A stretch of DNA of 45,118 nucleotides, from contig NZ_AFPO01000018.1 in assembly GCF_000218785.1 (NCBI RefSeq), forward strand, positions 1-45,118. The letters are read 5' to 3'. A program made the translations under genes and the position numbers. Source of the stretch: Idiomarina sp. A28L (GTDB lineage: Bacteria > Pseudomonadota > Gammaproteobacteria > Enterobacterales > Alteromonadaceae). Below the pieces are notes generated by a model, which saw only the letters and a list, made by a program, of their open reading frames with translations, was not told the origin of the DNA and searched no databases. Below, piece by piece: positions 35,093-45,118 of the stretch (the first letter of the stretch is position 1; the number at the start of each line of letters is the position of its first letter).

Positions 35093-35698
35093 ATGAAGAT
35101 TTTAATTATTGATCCGCAGTTTCTAACGCGAACCGGGCTTATCCATGTGCTAACGTCGCAACCTGGATCAATTGCAATTTATGAAGCCACAAGCCTTGAA
35201 GTAGCAAAAAGCTACCTTAATTCAGGTGAAATGTATGATCTTATCTTCGCGGAGTTAGATCTGCCCGATGCCGATCATCGTTTCGTTACTAATACATTGC
35301 ACAGTTTGGCTCCAAATTCTCATATCGTTCTATTCACGTGGCGCCGCGGTACAGCTGATATTCAAACTGGAATAGCTCAAGGAGCGCAAAGTTACCTGCG
35401 TAAAGATGCTAGCGCCGAAAGTGTAAAATTAGCGATACATGGCCTCCTTCAAGATAAACCGTATTTACCTACCGATGATTTGCCTTACCGCAAACAAACT
35501 GAGGCCGATAGAAAGCTATCTCCGCGGCAACGCGAAATAATGCAGCTGTTGGCACAGGGCTTATCAAACAAAGAAATCGCGAATATCCTTGGTATCACTG
35601 AAGGTACTATTCGAGTGCATTTATCCGCAATATTTAAAGCTATCAAAGTATCTAACCGAACTGAGGCAACACTTTGGTATTTGTTGCGCCAGAACTAG
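35093..35698 (+). CDS. LuxR/NarL-type response regulator with Asp-to-Glu receiver
   Basis: A regulator of 201 residues from the ATG at 35093, chosen because the receiver fold begins there (M-K-I-L-I-I-D-P) and a purine-rich ribosome site precedes it; a start 14 codons earlier would add a non-family stretch. Residues 1-118 are a receiver, about 135-200 the LuxR helix-turn-helix (L-S-P-R-Q-R-E-I-M-Q-L-L-A-Q-G-L-S-N-K-E-I-A, T-I-R-V-H-L). Aligned to NarL, the phospho-acceptor Asp is Glu54 (I-F-A-E-L-D-L-P) and the usual acidic pair is I-D-P instead of D-D, while Thr and Lys of the switch remain. It may therefore work without phosphorylation. It precedes the DUF1285 gene by nine bases. Confidence 0.88.
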   Translation: MKILIIDPQFLTRTGLIHVLTSQPGSIAIYEATSLEVAKSYLNSGEMYDLIFAELDLPDADHRFVTNTLHSLAPNSHIVLFTWRRGTADIQTGIAQGAQSYLRKDASAESVKLAIHGLLQDKPYLPTDDLPYRKQTEADRKLSPRQREIMQLLAQGLSNKEIANILGITEGTIRVHLSAIFKAIKVSNRTEATLWYLLRQN

Positions 35699-35707
35699 GC
35701 TTTATCT

Positions 35708-36232
35708 ATGGATTTAAGCAAACTTCAAGCTAGCTTAGAACATCAACATAGAGCCCCAGTTGAGCAATGGAATCCACCTTTTTGCGGTGATATTGATATT
35801 CGTATCGCTGCGAATGGCCAGTGGTTTTACATGAATTCGCCAATTGGCCGACAAGCACTAGTAAAGCTTTTTGCGAGTGTACTTAAACAAGAGAACGGCG
35901 AATACTTTCTAGTAACGCCGGTAGAAAAAGTACGGATAAAAGTAGATGATTTGCCATTCGTAATTACTGCATGGCAGCAGGTACAGAAAAATGAGCTGCC
36001 ATATCTGCAAGTATCGAGCAACGTTGATGAACGCTATTTGATTTCTAAAGCCAATCCACTAATTATTGATAATAGTTTACCCGCCGTGGTTGTTCGCGAT
36101 CAATTTCGAGCGCGAGTGCACCGTAATGTCTATTATCAATGGGCAGAGATCGCTGAGCCGGAACAGGGTGAAGAAATCACTGGTTTTTATTTAACCAGTG
36201 GTGGCGAAAGGTTTCTACTCGCATCAAGCTGA
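35708..36232 (+). CDS. DUF1285 family protein
   Basis: A 174-residue cytoplasmic protein matching the DUF1285 family: P-P-F-C-G-D-I-D-I-R-I-A-A-N-G-Q-W-F-Y-M-N-S-P-I-G-R near the start, T-P-V-E-K-V-R-I-K-V-D-D-L-P-F in the middle and R-V-H-R-N-V-Y-Y-Q-W-A-E near the end. Structures from this family show paired beta-rich domains, but no function is established that I know of. It follows the LuxR-type regulator by nine bases and is probably cotranscribed with it. Confidence 0.85.
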   Translation: MDLSKLQASLEHQHRAPVEQWNPPFCGDIDIRIAANGQWFYMNSPIGRQALVKLFASVLKQENGEYFLVTPVEKVRIKVDDLPFVITAWQQVQKNELPYLQVSSNVDERYLISKANPLIIDNSLPAVVVRDQFRARVHRNVYYQWAEIAEPEQGEEITGFYLTSGGERFLLASS

Positions 36233-36254
36233 AGTTTGCGAGGTGCTTGAGGTT

Positions 36255-36314
36255 GCTATATTATTCGCAGCATTATTTGCTGCATTATTTGCTACATTAT
36301 TTGCTACATTAGAG
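36255..36314 (+). repeat. 12-bp tandem repeat upstream of nadE
   Basis: Five consecutive 12-base units of the form GCTRCATTATTT, the first and last degenerate and the middle three differing at only one or two positions. It starts 22 bases after the DUF1285 stop and ends 43 bases before nadE, so it lies in the likely promoter/leader of nadE-glnB. Such arrays change copy number by slippage. Confidence 0.85.
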
Positions 36315-36357
36315 CGCAAATAACGTTCCTCCCTTTTGCTTTGAATTGGATATCGGC

Positions 36358-38362
<2,005 letters not shown>

Positions 38363-38368
38363 AATGTA

Positions 38369-39094
38369 TTAAAAATTAGTGTTTAATACTTGTCTTGCAT
38401 CGCTTGCTTCTTGGGTTAAATCGAGCGCTTCGTAACTTACCACCATAATTTCTAAAGCACGTTTGGCTTCAATTACATTTGGAAAGTTTTCTACGATGTA
38501 AACGCCACGCCGGGCTGCGGCCATATAGGCTTCTCGGCGCAAGTAATATTCTGCAGCTGCAAGTTCATGGCTGGCAAGGCGCGATTGAATCCACACCATG
38601 CGTTGGCGTGCATCAGCCGCATATTTGCTATCAGGATGGCGCTGAACTAATTCAGCAAAATCATCAAAAGCTCGTTCTGCGTAAACTGGATTTCTATCAC
38701 TACGATCTACACCAAATACATCTTGGAAGAACGCCCCTTCGGCTTGCAAATGAACTAAGCCGCGCATGTAACGAACATAATCGTTATCTGCATGGTTAGG
38801 GTTTAATGATAAAAAACGGTCAATAACAGTGAGAGCCTGATCTTGTCGGCCCACTTTATATTGTGCGTAAATTAAATCGAGCTGAACTTGCTGGGCGTAA
38901 GGGCCAAACGGGTAACGCGTATTAATTTGGCTTAGCAGCGTTGCCGCATCGGCAAAGCGCCCATTTTGCAGATAGCTTTGTGATAATTCGTATAAGTTTT
39001 CTAGTTCAGAACGTTGTATATCGTCGTTTGAACGAGATGAACATCCGCTTAAAAATAACACTGCGCAGATGGCGATCGAAAGAACTACTCTCAT
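38369..39094 (-). CDS. bamD: Outer membrane assembly lipoprotein BamD
   Basis: A 241-residue lipoprotein of the BAM complex, which inserts beta-barrel proteins in the outer membrane. The signal peptide ends in the lipobox L-S-G-C18, and the mature part is made of TPR helices (Y-E-L-S-Q-S-Y-L-Q-N-G-R-F-A-D-A, F-G-P-Y-A-Q-Q-V-Q-L-D-L-I-Y-A-Q-Y). The length fits Escherichia coli BamD. It reads divergently from rluD, the arrangement common in gammaproteobacteria. Confidence 0.95.
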   Translation of the reverse strand: MRVVLSIAICAVLFLSGCSSRSNDDIQRSELENLYELSQSYLQNGRFADAATLLSQINTRYPFGPYAQQVQLDLIYAQYKVGRQDQALTVIDRFLSLNPNHADNDYVRYMRGLVHLQAEGAFFQDVFGVDRSDRNPVYAERAFDDFAELVQRHPDSKYAADARQRMVWIQSRLASHELAAAEYYLRREAYMAAARRGVYIVENFPNVIEAKRALEIMVVSYEALDLTQEASDARQVLNTNF

Positions 39095-39232
39095 GATTAA
39101 CCTGATCTCTTTTATTTTTCCGTTGAATTCCCTGGGATGTTTATCATCATCTGAAGTACACTAGGCACTAATTCCAGATTGTAACGTACTAAAGCAACGA
39201 TGCACAGCACGAGGATGCATAACGCAGGTTCT

Positions 39233-40201
39233 ATGACAGATTATGTGAAACAAACAGCAATTATTGCTGATCACCTTCTAGGTGCGAGATTAGACCAAGC
39301 ATTAGCCGAGTTGTTCCCAGATTTTTCACGTTCGCGTTTAAAAACCTGGATTCAAGAAGGCAATGTTCGGATAGATGGTAATGTAGTTACTAAACCCCGC
39401 GAAAAAGTTATTGCAGGCCAAGAAGTTGTGCTCGAAGCAACGCTTGAGCCTGAGGTGTTTTCTGCGCCCGAAGCTATTGATTTGAACGTTGTTTATGAAG
39501 ATGACGATCTGTTAATTATTAATAAACCTGCTGGGTTGGTAGTACACCCCGGAGCAGGTACACCCGATGGAACGCTATTAAATGCGTTGCTACATCATTG
39601 CTCTAGCCTTGAGCAATTACCTAGAGCTGGCATAGTTCATCGTTTGGATAAGGAAACAACCGGTTTGATGGTTGTAGCTAAAACTTTGCCAACTTACACG
39701 GCTTTAGTAGCAGCATTGCAAGCTCGAGAAATTACTCGTGAGTACGAAGCTATTTGCACGGGCGTGATGACAGCAGGTGGTTCGGTGGAAGCTGCTATTG
39801 GTAGGCATCCTACAAAGCGTACCTTGATGGCGGTTACTCGCTCAGGTAAACCCGCGGTTACACACTATCGGGTAGCAGAACGTTTTCGTGCCCACACGCG
39901 TTTGCGTTTACGCTTGGAAAGTGGCCGTACCCATCAAATACGGGTACACATGGCGCATTTAACTTACCCGCTCGTAGGCGATCCTCAGTATGGCGGGCGG
40001 CCTCGTCCACCTCGGCAAGCAAGTGAGGCCTTTATCACCCTTCTGCGCGGGTTTACTAGGCAGGCCTTGCATGCTATCCGTTTGGCCTTAGTTCACCCTA
40101 GAACAGGCGAAATGATGGAATGGGAAGTGCCATTACCAGAAGATATGCAAAACCTACTCGCCGCTTTGCGTGCCGATAGCAAGGAACATAAAGAAGTATG
40201 A
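39233..40201 (+). CDS. rluD: 23S rRNA pseudouridine synthase RluD
   Basis: A pseudouridine synthase that modifies helix 69 of 23S rRNA. I start it at 39233 rather than an ATG 11 codons earlier, because this puts the catalytic aspartate of H-R-L-D-K-E-T-T-G at residue 139, the position known for Escherichia coli RluD, and because the family begins just there. Residues 15-75 are the S4 RNA-binding domain (R-L-D-Q-A-L-A-E-L-F-P-D-F-S-R-S-R-L-K-T-W-I). Later family stretches are N-K-P-A-G-L-V-V-H-P-G-A-G and R-T-H-Q-I-R-V-H-M. It overlaps pgeF by four bases. Confidence 0.95.
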   Translation: MTDYVKQTAIIADHLLGARLDQALAELFPDFSRSRLKTWIQEGNVRIDGNVVTKPREKVIAGQEVVLEATLEPEVFSAPEAIDLNVVYEDDDLLIINKPAGLVVHPGAGTPDGTLLNALLHHCSSLEQLPRAGIVHRLDKETTGLMVVAKTLPTYTALVAALQAREITREYEAICTGVMTAGGSVEAAIGRHPTKRTLMAVTRSGKPAVTHYRVAERFRAHTRLRLRLESGRTHQIRVHMAHLTYPLVGDPQYGGRPRPPRQASEAFITLLRGFTRQALHAIRLALVHPRTGEMMEWEVPLPEDMQNLLAALRADSKEHKEV

Positions 40202-40932
40202 TTCGTGGATTGCTGCCGAATTGGCCGATGTCTGATCGGGTTCAAGGGTTTAGTAGCCAACGGGTTGGTGGTGTAAGTGTGGCTCCTTATGGAAGTTTGA
40301 ACCTAGGGGCTCATGTGCACGATTTACCTGCGGCAGTGAAAACGAATCGAAAGCGGTTAACCCATCATTTGAAACTACCGAAAGAACCATGTTGGTTAAA
40401 TCAAGTGCATGGAAATGGCGTTATTCGTATTTCTGAAAATGGATATAAAGATATTCCAGAAGGTGATGCAGCTTACACTGATTGTGCAAATACACCTTTG
40501 GTAATCCTTACTGCTGATTGTTTGCCGGTATTACTAGCGAGTGAGAACGGTAAAGAACTGGCCGCTGTTCATTGTGGTTGGCGCAGTTTGGCAAGTAATA
40601 TTCTCGGCAATGTTTTAGCCGAGTTTAAATCCCCTCCTAATAAGATACACGCATGGCTTGGCCCCGCAATTGGCCCAAAGGCTTTTGAGGTGGGTGAAGA
40701 TGTGCGTTCAGCAATGCTATCTTTGCATCCAGAACTCGCGTGTGCATTTATTCCGCATGAGGCTAAGTACCTCGCTGATATCTATGCTATTGCAGCCCAG
40801 CAGTTGCAATTTCATGGTGTTAAATCGATTTCAGGCGGAGGTGAATGCACTTTTACCCAGCCTCGGGATTACTTTTCTTTTCGCCGTGATGGAAAAACTG
40901 GCCGCATGGCTACGTTAATCTGGCGCACGTAA
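40198..40932 (+). CDS. pgeF: Peptidoglycan editing factor / laccase-domain protein
   Basis: A 244-residue YfiH/PgeF protein. In Escherichia coli it corrects misincorporated serine in peptidoglycan precursors, and relatives act as polyphenol oxidases or on purine nucleosides. The metal and active-site motifs are present: N-Q-V-H-G-N, T-A-D-C-L-P-V-L-L, A-A-V-H-C-G-W-R and L-G-P-A-I-G-P-K-A-F-E-V-G. Its ATG overlaps the rluD stop codon, so translation is coupled. The rluD-pgeF-clpB order is widely conserved in gammaproteobacteria. Confidence 0.93.
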   Translation: MIRGLLPNWPMSDRVQGFSSQRVGGVSVAPYGSLNLGAHVHDLPAAVKTNRKRLTHHLKLPKEPCWLNQVHGNGVIRISENGYKDIPEGDAAYTDCANTPLVILTADCLPVLLASENGKELAAVHCGWRSLASNILGNVLAEFKSPPNKIHAWLGPAIGPKAFEVGEDVRSAMLSLHPELACAFIPHEAKYLADIYAIAAQQLQFHGVKSISGGGECTFTQPRDYFSFRRDGKTGRMATLIWRT

Positions 40933-40961
40933 ATAAATCTTTACAATTTTCCTTAGATATC

Positions 40962-40991
40962 CTTGAAATAGCGAAAAACGCACCTACATTA
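40962..40991 (+). promoter_or_regulatory. Sigma-32-like heat-shock promoter of clpB
   Basis: CTTGAAA (40962-40968) is the exact sigma-32 -35 consensus. Fifteen bases later comes CTACATTA (40984-40991), a partial match to CCCCATNT. It lies 41 bases before the clpB start. Heat-shock control of clpB is general in these bacteria, which supports the call. Confidence 0.7.
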
Positions 40992-41031
40992 CTTGTACTG
41001 GCATTACTTTATGCTTTGAGTGAGGTAGATC

Positions 41032-43605
41032 ATGGGTATGGAACGATTCACAAGTAAATTTCAATCTGCTATCGCGGAAGCGCAATCATTGGCGCTTGGC
41101 CGAGATCATCAATTTATTGAGCCTGTTCACATTATGCTTGCCTTAATGAATCAAGAGGGTGGTTCGATACGGCCGTTACTTCAACAGCTCGGTGTAAATA
41201 TAGCCACTTTTCGGGCGGAGCTTACTAAAATTCTCGATGCGGCAGCGCAAGTGCAGGGCACTGGTGGTGATGTACAGATTTCGCGTGATAGTTCTAATCT
41301 ACTGAACCTTTGCGATAAGTATGCGCAAAAGCGCAAAGACAGCTTTATTTCCAGTGAATTATTTGTTCTTGCGGCTACTGAAGATAAAGGTAAGCTGGGT
41401 GCCTTATTAAAATCTCAAGGCGTTCAGAGCTCGCAAGTTGAGCAAGTAATTCAAGATTTGCGTAAAGGCCAAAGCGTGGATGATGCTAATGCGGAAGAGC
41501 AACGCGAAGCGTTGCAAAAATATACTATCGATCTTACCGAGCGAGCCGAGCAAGGTAAGTTAGATCCAGTGATTGGCCGTGATGAAGAAATTCGTAGAAC
41601 ACTGCAAGTTCTGCAGCGAAGAACAAAAAACAACCCAGTGCTTATTGGTGAGCCGGGCGTGGGTAAAACTGCAATCGTTGAGGGTTTGGCGCAGCGAATT
41701 GTAAATGGCGAAGTGCCGGAAGGGTTAAAACGAAAGCGTGTGCTCTCGCTTGATTTAGGTTCGTTATTAGCTGGCGCGAAGTACCGAGGTGATTTTGAAG
41801 AGCGGTTAAAAGCTGTATTGAACGAGCTTCATCAAGAGGAAGGTCAGGTAATTCTGTTTATTGATGAATTACATACTATGGTTGGGGCTGGTAAAGCTGA
41901 AGGCGCCATGGACGCGGGCAATATGCTAAAGCCTGCCTTGGCCCGTGGTGAACTTCATTGTGTTGGCGCTACTACTTTAGATGAGTATCGACAATACATT
42001 GAAAAAGATGCTGCATTGGAGCGTCGTTTTCAGAAGGTCTTAGTTGAAGAGCCTTCGGTTGAAGATACTATTGCGATTCTTCGTGGCCTCAAAGAAAAGT
42101 ATGAGCTGCATCATTCGGTGGAGATCACCGACCCGGCGATTGTTGCCGCTGCAACTTTATCTCACCGCTATATTAGCGATCGACAGTTACCCGATAAAGC
42201 TATCGATTTGATCGATGAGGCGGCATCGAGTATCCGCATGCAAATGGATTCGAAGCCAGAGGAGCTAGATCGGTTAGAGCGAAGAATTATTCAGCTTAAA
42301 ATTGAACAACAGGCGCTAGCGAAAGAGAAAGACGATGCGAGTAAAAAGCGTTTGGAAACGCTCAGTAATGAATTGAGTGAGCTGGAAGGAGCTTACGCTG
42401 AGTTAGAAACGGTTTGGAACAGCGAGAAAATGGCTGTGCAAGGGCACCAGCATATAAAAGAATTGCTTGATCAGGCTAGAAATGATCTTGAAATTGCAAA
42501 TCGTGCCCGTGATCTGAATCGTATGGCTGAGCTACAGTATGGAAAAATTCCTGAGTTAGAGCACCAACTAGAAGCGGCTTTAAGTGCTGAAATGCAGGAA
42601 ATGACATTGTTACGAAACAGAGTTACCGATGAAGAAATTGCAGAGGTGCTTTCGCGATGGACAGGTATTCCTGTGTCGAGAATGCTCGAGGGAGAGCGCG
42701 AGAAGTTGCTGCAAATGGAAGATAACCTTCATCAGCGTGTTGTGGGGCAACATGAAGCAGTGGTTGCAGTAGCGAACTCAATTCGGCGTTCCCGTGCAGG
42801 GTTAAGTGACCCGGACCGGCCAATTGGTTCGTTTCTATTCCTTGGCCCAACGGGTGTAGGTAAAACTGAACTTTGCAAAGCACTTGCTAGATTCATGTTT
42901 GATTCTGATGATGCCATGGTGCGTATTGATATGTCGGAATTCATGGAAAAACATAGTGTTTCAAGGCTTGTTGGAGCGCCTCCGGGCTATGTGGGATATG
43001 AAGAAGGCGGATATCTAACCGAAGCGGTTCGCCGGCGTCCTTATTCAGTGGTGTTGCTTGATGAAGTTGAAAAAGCGCACCCCGATGTATTCAACATTCT
43101 ATTGCAGGTGCTTGATGATGGCCGCCTTACCGATGGCCAAGGGCGAACTGTTGATTTTCGCAATACGGTAATCATTATGACCTCTAATTTAGGTTCACAC
43201 CTAATTCAAGAGCATGCGGGTGAAGTGCAATATGAAGAAATGAAGGCAATGCTGGGAGATGTTCTGCGAACCGCATTTAAGCCTGAATTCCTAAACCGCA
43301 TTGATGAAACGGTGGTGTTTCATCCACTTGCTGATTCCGATTTGAATCGAATTGCAAAAATTCAGCTCCAGCGTTTGTTTAACCGCCTTGAGGGGCGAGA
43401 TTACAAGCTTGACGTATCGGAAGCAGCGATTACTCAACTGGCTAAAGTTGGATTCGATCCATTGTTTGGTGCACGGCCTTTGAAAAGAGCCATTCAAAAT
43501 GAGCTTGAAAATCCGTTAGCACAAAAGATTCTTGCTGGAACCTTGATACCGGGAAAAATTATCAAAGTGGATGCAGGAGAAGATGGCTTAGTTATAACTC
43601 AATAG
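41032..43605 (+). CDS. clpB: ATP-dependent disaggregase ClpB
   Basis: An 857-residue AAA+ chaperone, the same length as Escherichia coli ClpB. It extracts polypeptides from aggregates together with DnaK. Domain order: N domain (1-145); first AAA+ module with Walker A G-E-P-G-V-G-K-T at 206-213 and Walker [10 protein letters not shown]; coiled-coil middle domain (about 405-525) that docks DnaK; second AAA+ module with Walker A G-P-T-G-V-G-K-T at 605-612, the pore loop G-Y-V-G-Y and [11 protein letters not shown]. No ClpP-docking loop is evident. GAGGT lies five bases before the ATG. Confidence 0.98.
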   Translation: MGMERFTSKFQSAIAEAQSLALGRDHQFIEPVHIMLALMNQEGGSIRPLLQQLGVNIATFRAELTKILDAAAQVQGTGGDVQISRDSSNLLNLCDKYAQKRKDSFISSELFVLAATEDKGKLGALLKSQGVQSSQVEQVIQDLRKGQSVDDANAEEQREALQKYTIDLTERAEQGKLDPVIGRDEEIRRTLQVLQRRTKNNPVLIGEPGVGKTAIVEGLAQRIVNGEVPEGLKRKRVLSLDLGSLLAGAKYRGDFEERLKAVLNELHQEEGQVILFIDELHTMVGAGKAEGAMDAGNMLKPALARGELHCVGATTLDEYRQYIEKDAALERRFQKVLVEEPSVEDTIAILRGLKEKYELHHSVEITDPAIVAAATLSHRYISDRQLPDKAIDLIDEAASSIRMQMDSKPEELDRLERRIIQLKIEQQALAKEKDDASKKRLETLSNELSELEGAYAELETVWNSEKMAVQGHQHIKELLDQARNDLEIANRARDLNRMAELQYGKIPELEHQLEAALSAEMQEMTLLRNRVTDEEIAEVLSRWTGIPVSRMLEGEREKLLQMEDNLHQRVVGQHEAVVAVANSIRRSRAGLSDPDRPIGSFLFLGPTGVGKTELCKALARFMFDSDDAMVRIDMSEFMEKHSVSRLVGAPPGYVGYEEGGYLTEAVRRRPYSVVLLDEVEKAHPDVFNILLQVLDDGRLTDGQGRTVDFRNTVIIMTSNLGSHLIQEHAGEVQYEEMKAMLGDVLRTAFKPEFLNRIDETVVFHPLADSDLNRIAKIQLQRLFNRLEGRDYKLDVSEAAITQLAKVGFDPLFGARPLKRAIQNELENPLAQKILAGTLIPGKIIKVDAGEDGLVITQ

Positions 43606-43640
43606 CTTAACAGAGCTCATATTTCACGCCATTTGCAAGG

Positions 43641-43669
43641 AAAAGCGCTACCTTCGGGTGGCGCTTTTT
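43641..43669 (+). terminator. Rho-independent terminator of clpB
   Basis: Stem AAAAGCGCTACC (43641-43652) with GGTGGCGCTTTT around a TTCG tetraloop, ending in a T-run, 36 bases after the clpB stop codon. Confidence 0.93.
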
Positions 43670-43741
43670 ATATATAGTAGGCAGTTATGATATGCTTTGT
43701 AGCTAATGAATAAGATCCTTTTTGTAATTACAGGAAAAACT

Positions 43742-44575
43742 ATGCCAGACCAAAATAAACATCGGGGTATATATCTATTACCAAACTTGCTGACAACTGC
43801 CGGCTTGTTTTCGGGGTTTTACGCCATTGTCGCCTCGATGAATGGAAGCTTTGAGTTAGCCGCAATTGCAATTTTCGTTGCCATGGTATTTGATGGCCTC
43901 GATGGCCGAGTAGCGCGTTTAACCAATACTCAAAGCGAGTTTGGCGCTGAATACGATAGCATGGCAGACATTGTTTCTTTTGGTATTGCTCCAGCTTTAG
44001 TAGCTTATAACTGGGCATTACATGATGTTGGTAAGCTAGGATGGTTAGCAGCGTTTATTTTTGTGGCTGGTGGTGCATTGCGATTAGCCCGATTCAATAC
44101 CGCGAGCGCGAGTTCAGATAAAAAGTATTTTCAAGGCCTAGCGATTCCAAGTGCAGCAGCTATTGTTTCGGGATTAGTATGGGTAGGAGCGAAATACGAT
44201 TTCGACCCCGAGAGTATGAGCTTAGTGGTAGTGTTGTTTACAATTGCCTGTGGCCTTTTGATGGTGAGTAACTTTAAGTATCACTCTTTTAAAGATGTTG
44301 ATTGGCGTGGCAAGGTAAACTTTCTTGTTATTTTATTAGTTGTGCTTGTGTTTGTTATTGTAGCTACGGAACCAGCTCTGGTTCTATTCATATTATTCAC
44401 CGCCTATGCTATCTCTGGTCCGGTCATGACAATCAAGAATGTAAATAAACTAAAGTTAGAGCATGTGCTCGGTGATCAAAGAGAAGAAAAAGAAGAAGAT
44501 GTAGAGCCAAGTGCTAAAAAAACCAAAGATGAGCAATCTACTGATTCGTCGAATAATGATCAAAGTAAAAGCTAA
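43742..44575 (+). CDS. pssA: CDP-diacylglycerol-serine O-phosphatidyltransferase
   Basis: A 277-residue integral membrane enzyme that makes phosphatidylserine, the precursor of phosphatidylethanolamine. I start it at 43742 (M-P-D-Q-N-K-H-R-G), behind AGGA, rather than at an ATG 12 codons earlier. The CDP-alcohol phosphotransferase signature is complete: D-G-L-D-G-R-V-A-R, then G-A-E-Y-D-S-M-A-D. About seven or eight membrane segments follow and the C-terminal 45 residues are charged and probably disordered. It is the integral-membrane (Bacillus-like) type, unlike the peripheral PssA of Escherichia coli. Confidence 0.9.
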   Translation: MPDQNKHRGIYLLPNLLTTAGLFSGFYAIVASMNGSFELAAIAIFVAMVFDGLDGRVARLTNTQSEFGAEYDSMADIVSFGIAPALVAYNWALHDVGKLGWLAAFIFVAGGALRLARFNTASASSDKKYFQGLAIPSAAAIVSGLVWVGAKYDFDPESMSLVVVLFTIACGLLMVSNFKYHSFKDVDWRGKVNFLVILLVVLVFVIVATEPALVLFILFTAYAISGPVMTIKNVNKLKLEHVLGDQREEKEEDVEPSAKKTKDEQSTDSSNNDQSKS

Positions 44576-44685
44576 GCATACTTAGCGAAGCAATAAATAG
44601 TATTCAAAATTAGCTAATTTTGCCTGTTAAGAAAATAAACAGGATAAAAGAACAACTTTAGTTGCAAGATTTAAAGTGAAAACTG

Positions 44686-44717
44686 AGGCTCGCTATTGAA
44701 AGATAGCGAGCCTTTTT
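44686..44717 (+). terminator. Rho-independent terminator downstream of pssA
   Basis: Stem AGGCTCGCTAT (44686-44696) with ATAGCGAGCCT, six-base loop, ending in five T residues. About 110 bases of AT-rich sequence lie between the pssA stop and this hairpin and include the palindrome AAAATTAGCTAATTTT near 44604. I see no separate gene there. Confidence 0.92.
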
Positions 44718-44822
44718 GTTGATTAATTGTAGCTATAATAGCGGTTTGCTTGCGAAATAAACGCAACTTGGTGAAAGTTCGAGCGAACGATTCATTTTCT
44801 GCTAAAAAAGTGCTTTTGGGGG

Positions 44823-44850
44823 TTGCGTGATCAAATCTGATCTATATAAT
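44823..44850 (+). promoter_or_regulatory. Upstream rRNA operon promoter
   Basis: TTGCGT (44823-44828), 16-base spacer, perfect TATAAT (44845-44850), followed by a GC-rich discriminator TCGCCTCCG of the kind found at growth-rate-controlled rRNA promoters. It is the first of two promoters before the rRNA leader. Confidence 0.65.
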
Positions 44851-44925
44851 TCGCCTCCGTTGTCACCGAGGTGGCAGCAAGTAAGAAACAAGCAGGCTGG
44901 TTCGATAAAAAAACAAACCAAGCTC

Positions 44926-44953
44926 TTGACTTCTTCACCGGGTCGCGTAAAAT
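44926..44953 (+). promoter_or_regulatory. Proximal rRNA operon promoter
   Basis: TTGACT (44926-44931), 16-base spacer, TAAAAT (44948-44953), about 100 bases after the upstream promoter and about 40 before the boxA-like element. Two tandem promoters are the usual rRNA operon layout. Confidence 0.75.
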
Positions 44954-44959
44954 TCGCTT

Positions 44960-45118
44960 CCCTGCTACGAGCTCCACTGAGCCGAGCAAACGTTCTTTAA
45001 CAATATATCAAGCCAAGTAATCTGTGTGGGCACTTGCGCAAGAAAAGCATCAACCAAACGCCATTTCGGTGGCAGTTATGAAAGTTTACTTTTATAACAA
45101 GGTTCAGCTTTCGAGTGG
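44960..45118 (+). other. Leader of an rRNA operon (16S rRNA begins beyond the window)
   Basis: GTTCTTTAACAA (44992-45003) matches the boxA antitermination element of gammaproteobacterial rRNA leaders. The following AATCTGTGTGGGCACTTG (around 45020) is nearly the same as the Escherichia coli rrn leader. The window ends inside the leader, before mature 16S sequence, so no rRNA gene is annotated. Confidence 0.9.

Noticed and set aside
36255-36314. Short CRISPR-like array
   Set aside because: The units are contiguous 12-mers with no spacers and no cas genes nearby; it is a simple tandem repeat.
44576-44685. Possible small RNA between pssA and its terminator
   Set aside because: I could not find a promoter with acceptable spacing; an untranslated tail of the pssA transcript explains it more simply.

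Overview
The window looks like a chromosomal segment of a marine, moderately AT-rich gammaproteobacterium, most likely Alteromonadales and plausibly Idiomarinaceae. This is inferred from three things: the gene order bamD / rluD-pgeF-clpB / pssA / rRNA operon, an aceB-aceA glyoxylate module with a nearby aceK, and a metabolism weighted to peptide and amidohydrolase enzymes with a NhaD-type Na+/H+ antiporter. The species cannot be fixed from the sequence alone.

Region 1 (1-2931) is accessory and visibly more GC-rich. It holds an exported beta-lactamase-fold serine hydrolase, a Phd/YefM-ParE/RelE toxin-antitoxin pair with a perfect 22-bp palindromic operator over its promoter, and a membrane anchor apparently cut off from an endonuclease/exonuclease/phosphatase gene. 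Sequences resembling integron attC core sites lie around these co-oriented genes, so this may be the tail of a gene-cassette array.

Region 2 (2932-16832) holds secreted or membrane functions: a second beta-lactamase-fold hydrolase with an M28 peptidase; a plus-strand cluster of a VC0807-like membrane protein, an unrecognised 450-residue membrane protein and a UMF1-type transporter; then an EAL phosphodiesterase, a GntP permease, a giant exported beta-propeller/amidohydrolase, and a REC-EAL-GAF-degenerate-GGDEF signalling protein.

Region 3 (16851-25742) is the glyoxylate block: a LysR-type regulator divergent from aceK, an exported amidohydrolase, aceB-aceA converging on it, and nhaD. AceA and AceB carry the bypass, AceK sets the isocitrate branch point, and the LysR protein is the obvious candidate local regulator.

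Region 4 (25970-36232) holds tRNA-Phe with its own promoter and terminator, a pfkA-speB-speA run (glycolysis and arginine to agmatine to putrescine), an Ldh-type dehydrogenase converging on pdxH, a REC-DUF3369 regulator, a YtcJ-type exported amidohydrolase, and a LuxR-type regulator whose phospho-acceptor Asp is Glu, followed by a DUF1285 gene.

Region 5 (36255-45118) is core: a 12-bp tandem repeat before nadE-glnB, bamD divergent from rluD-pgeF, clpB behind a sigma-32-like promoter, pssA, and finally the promoters and antitermination leader of an rRNA operon. The window stops before mature 16S rRNA. No CRISPR array, insertion sequence or prophage was seen. No clearly new multi-gene system can be demonstrated; the strongest unexplained items are the 450-residue protein at 6149, the cassette-like left edge and the atypical response regulator.
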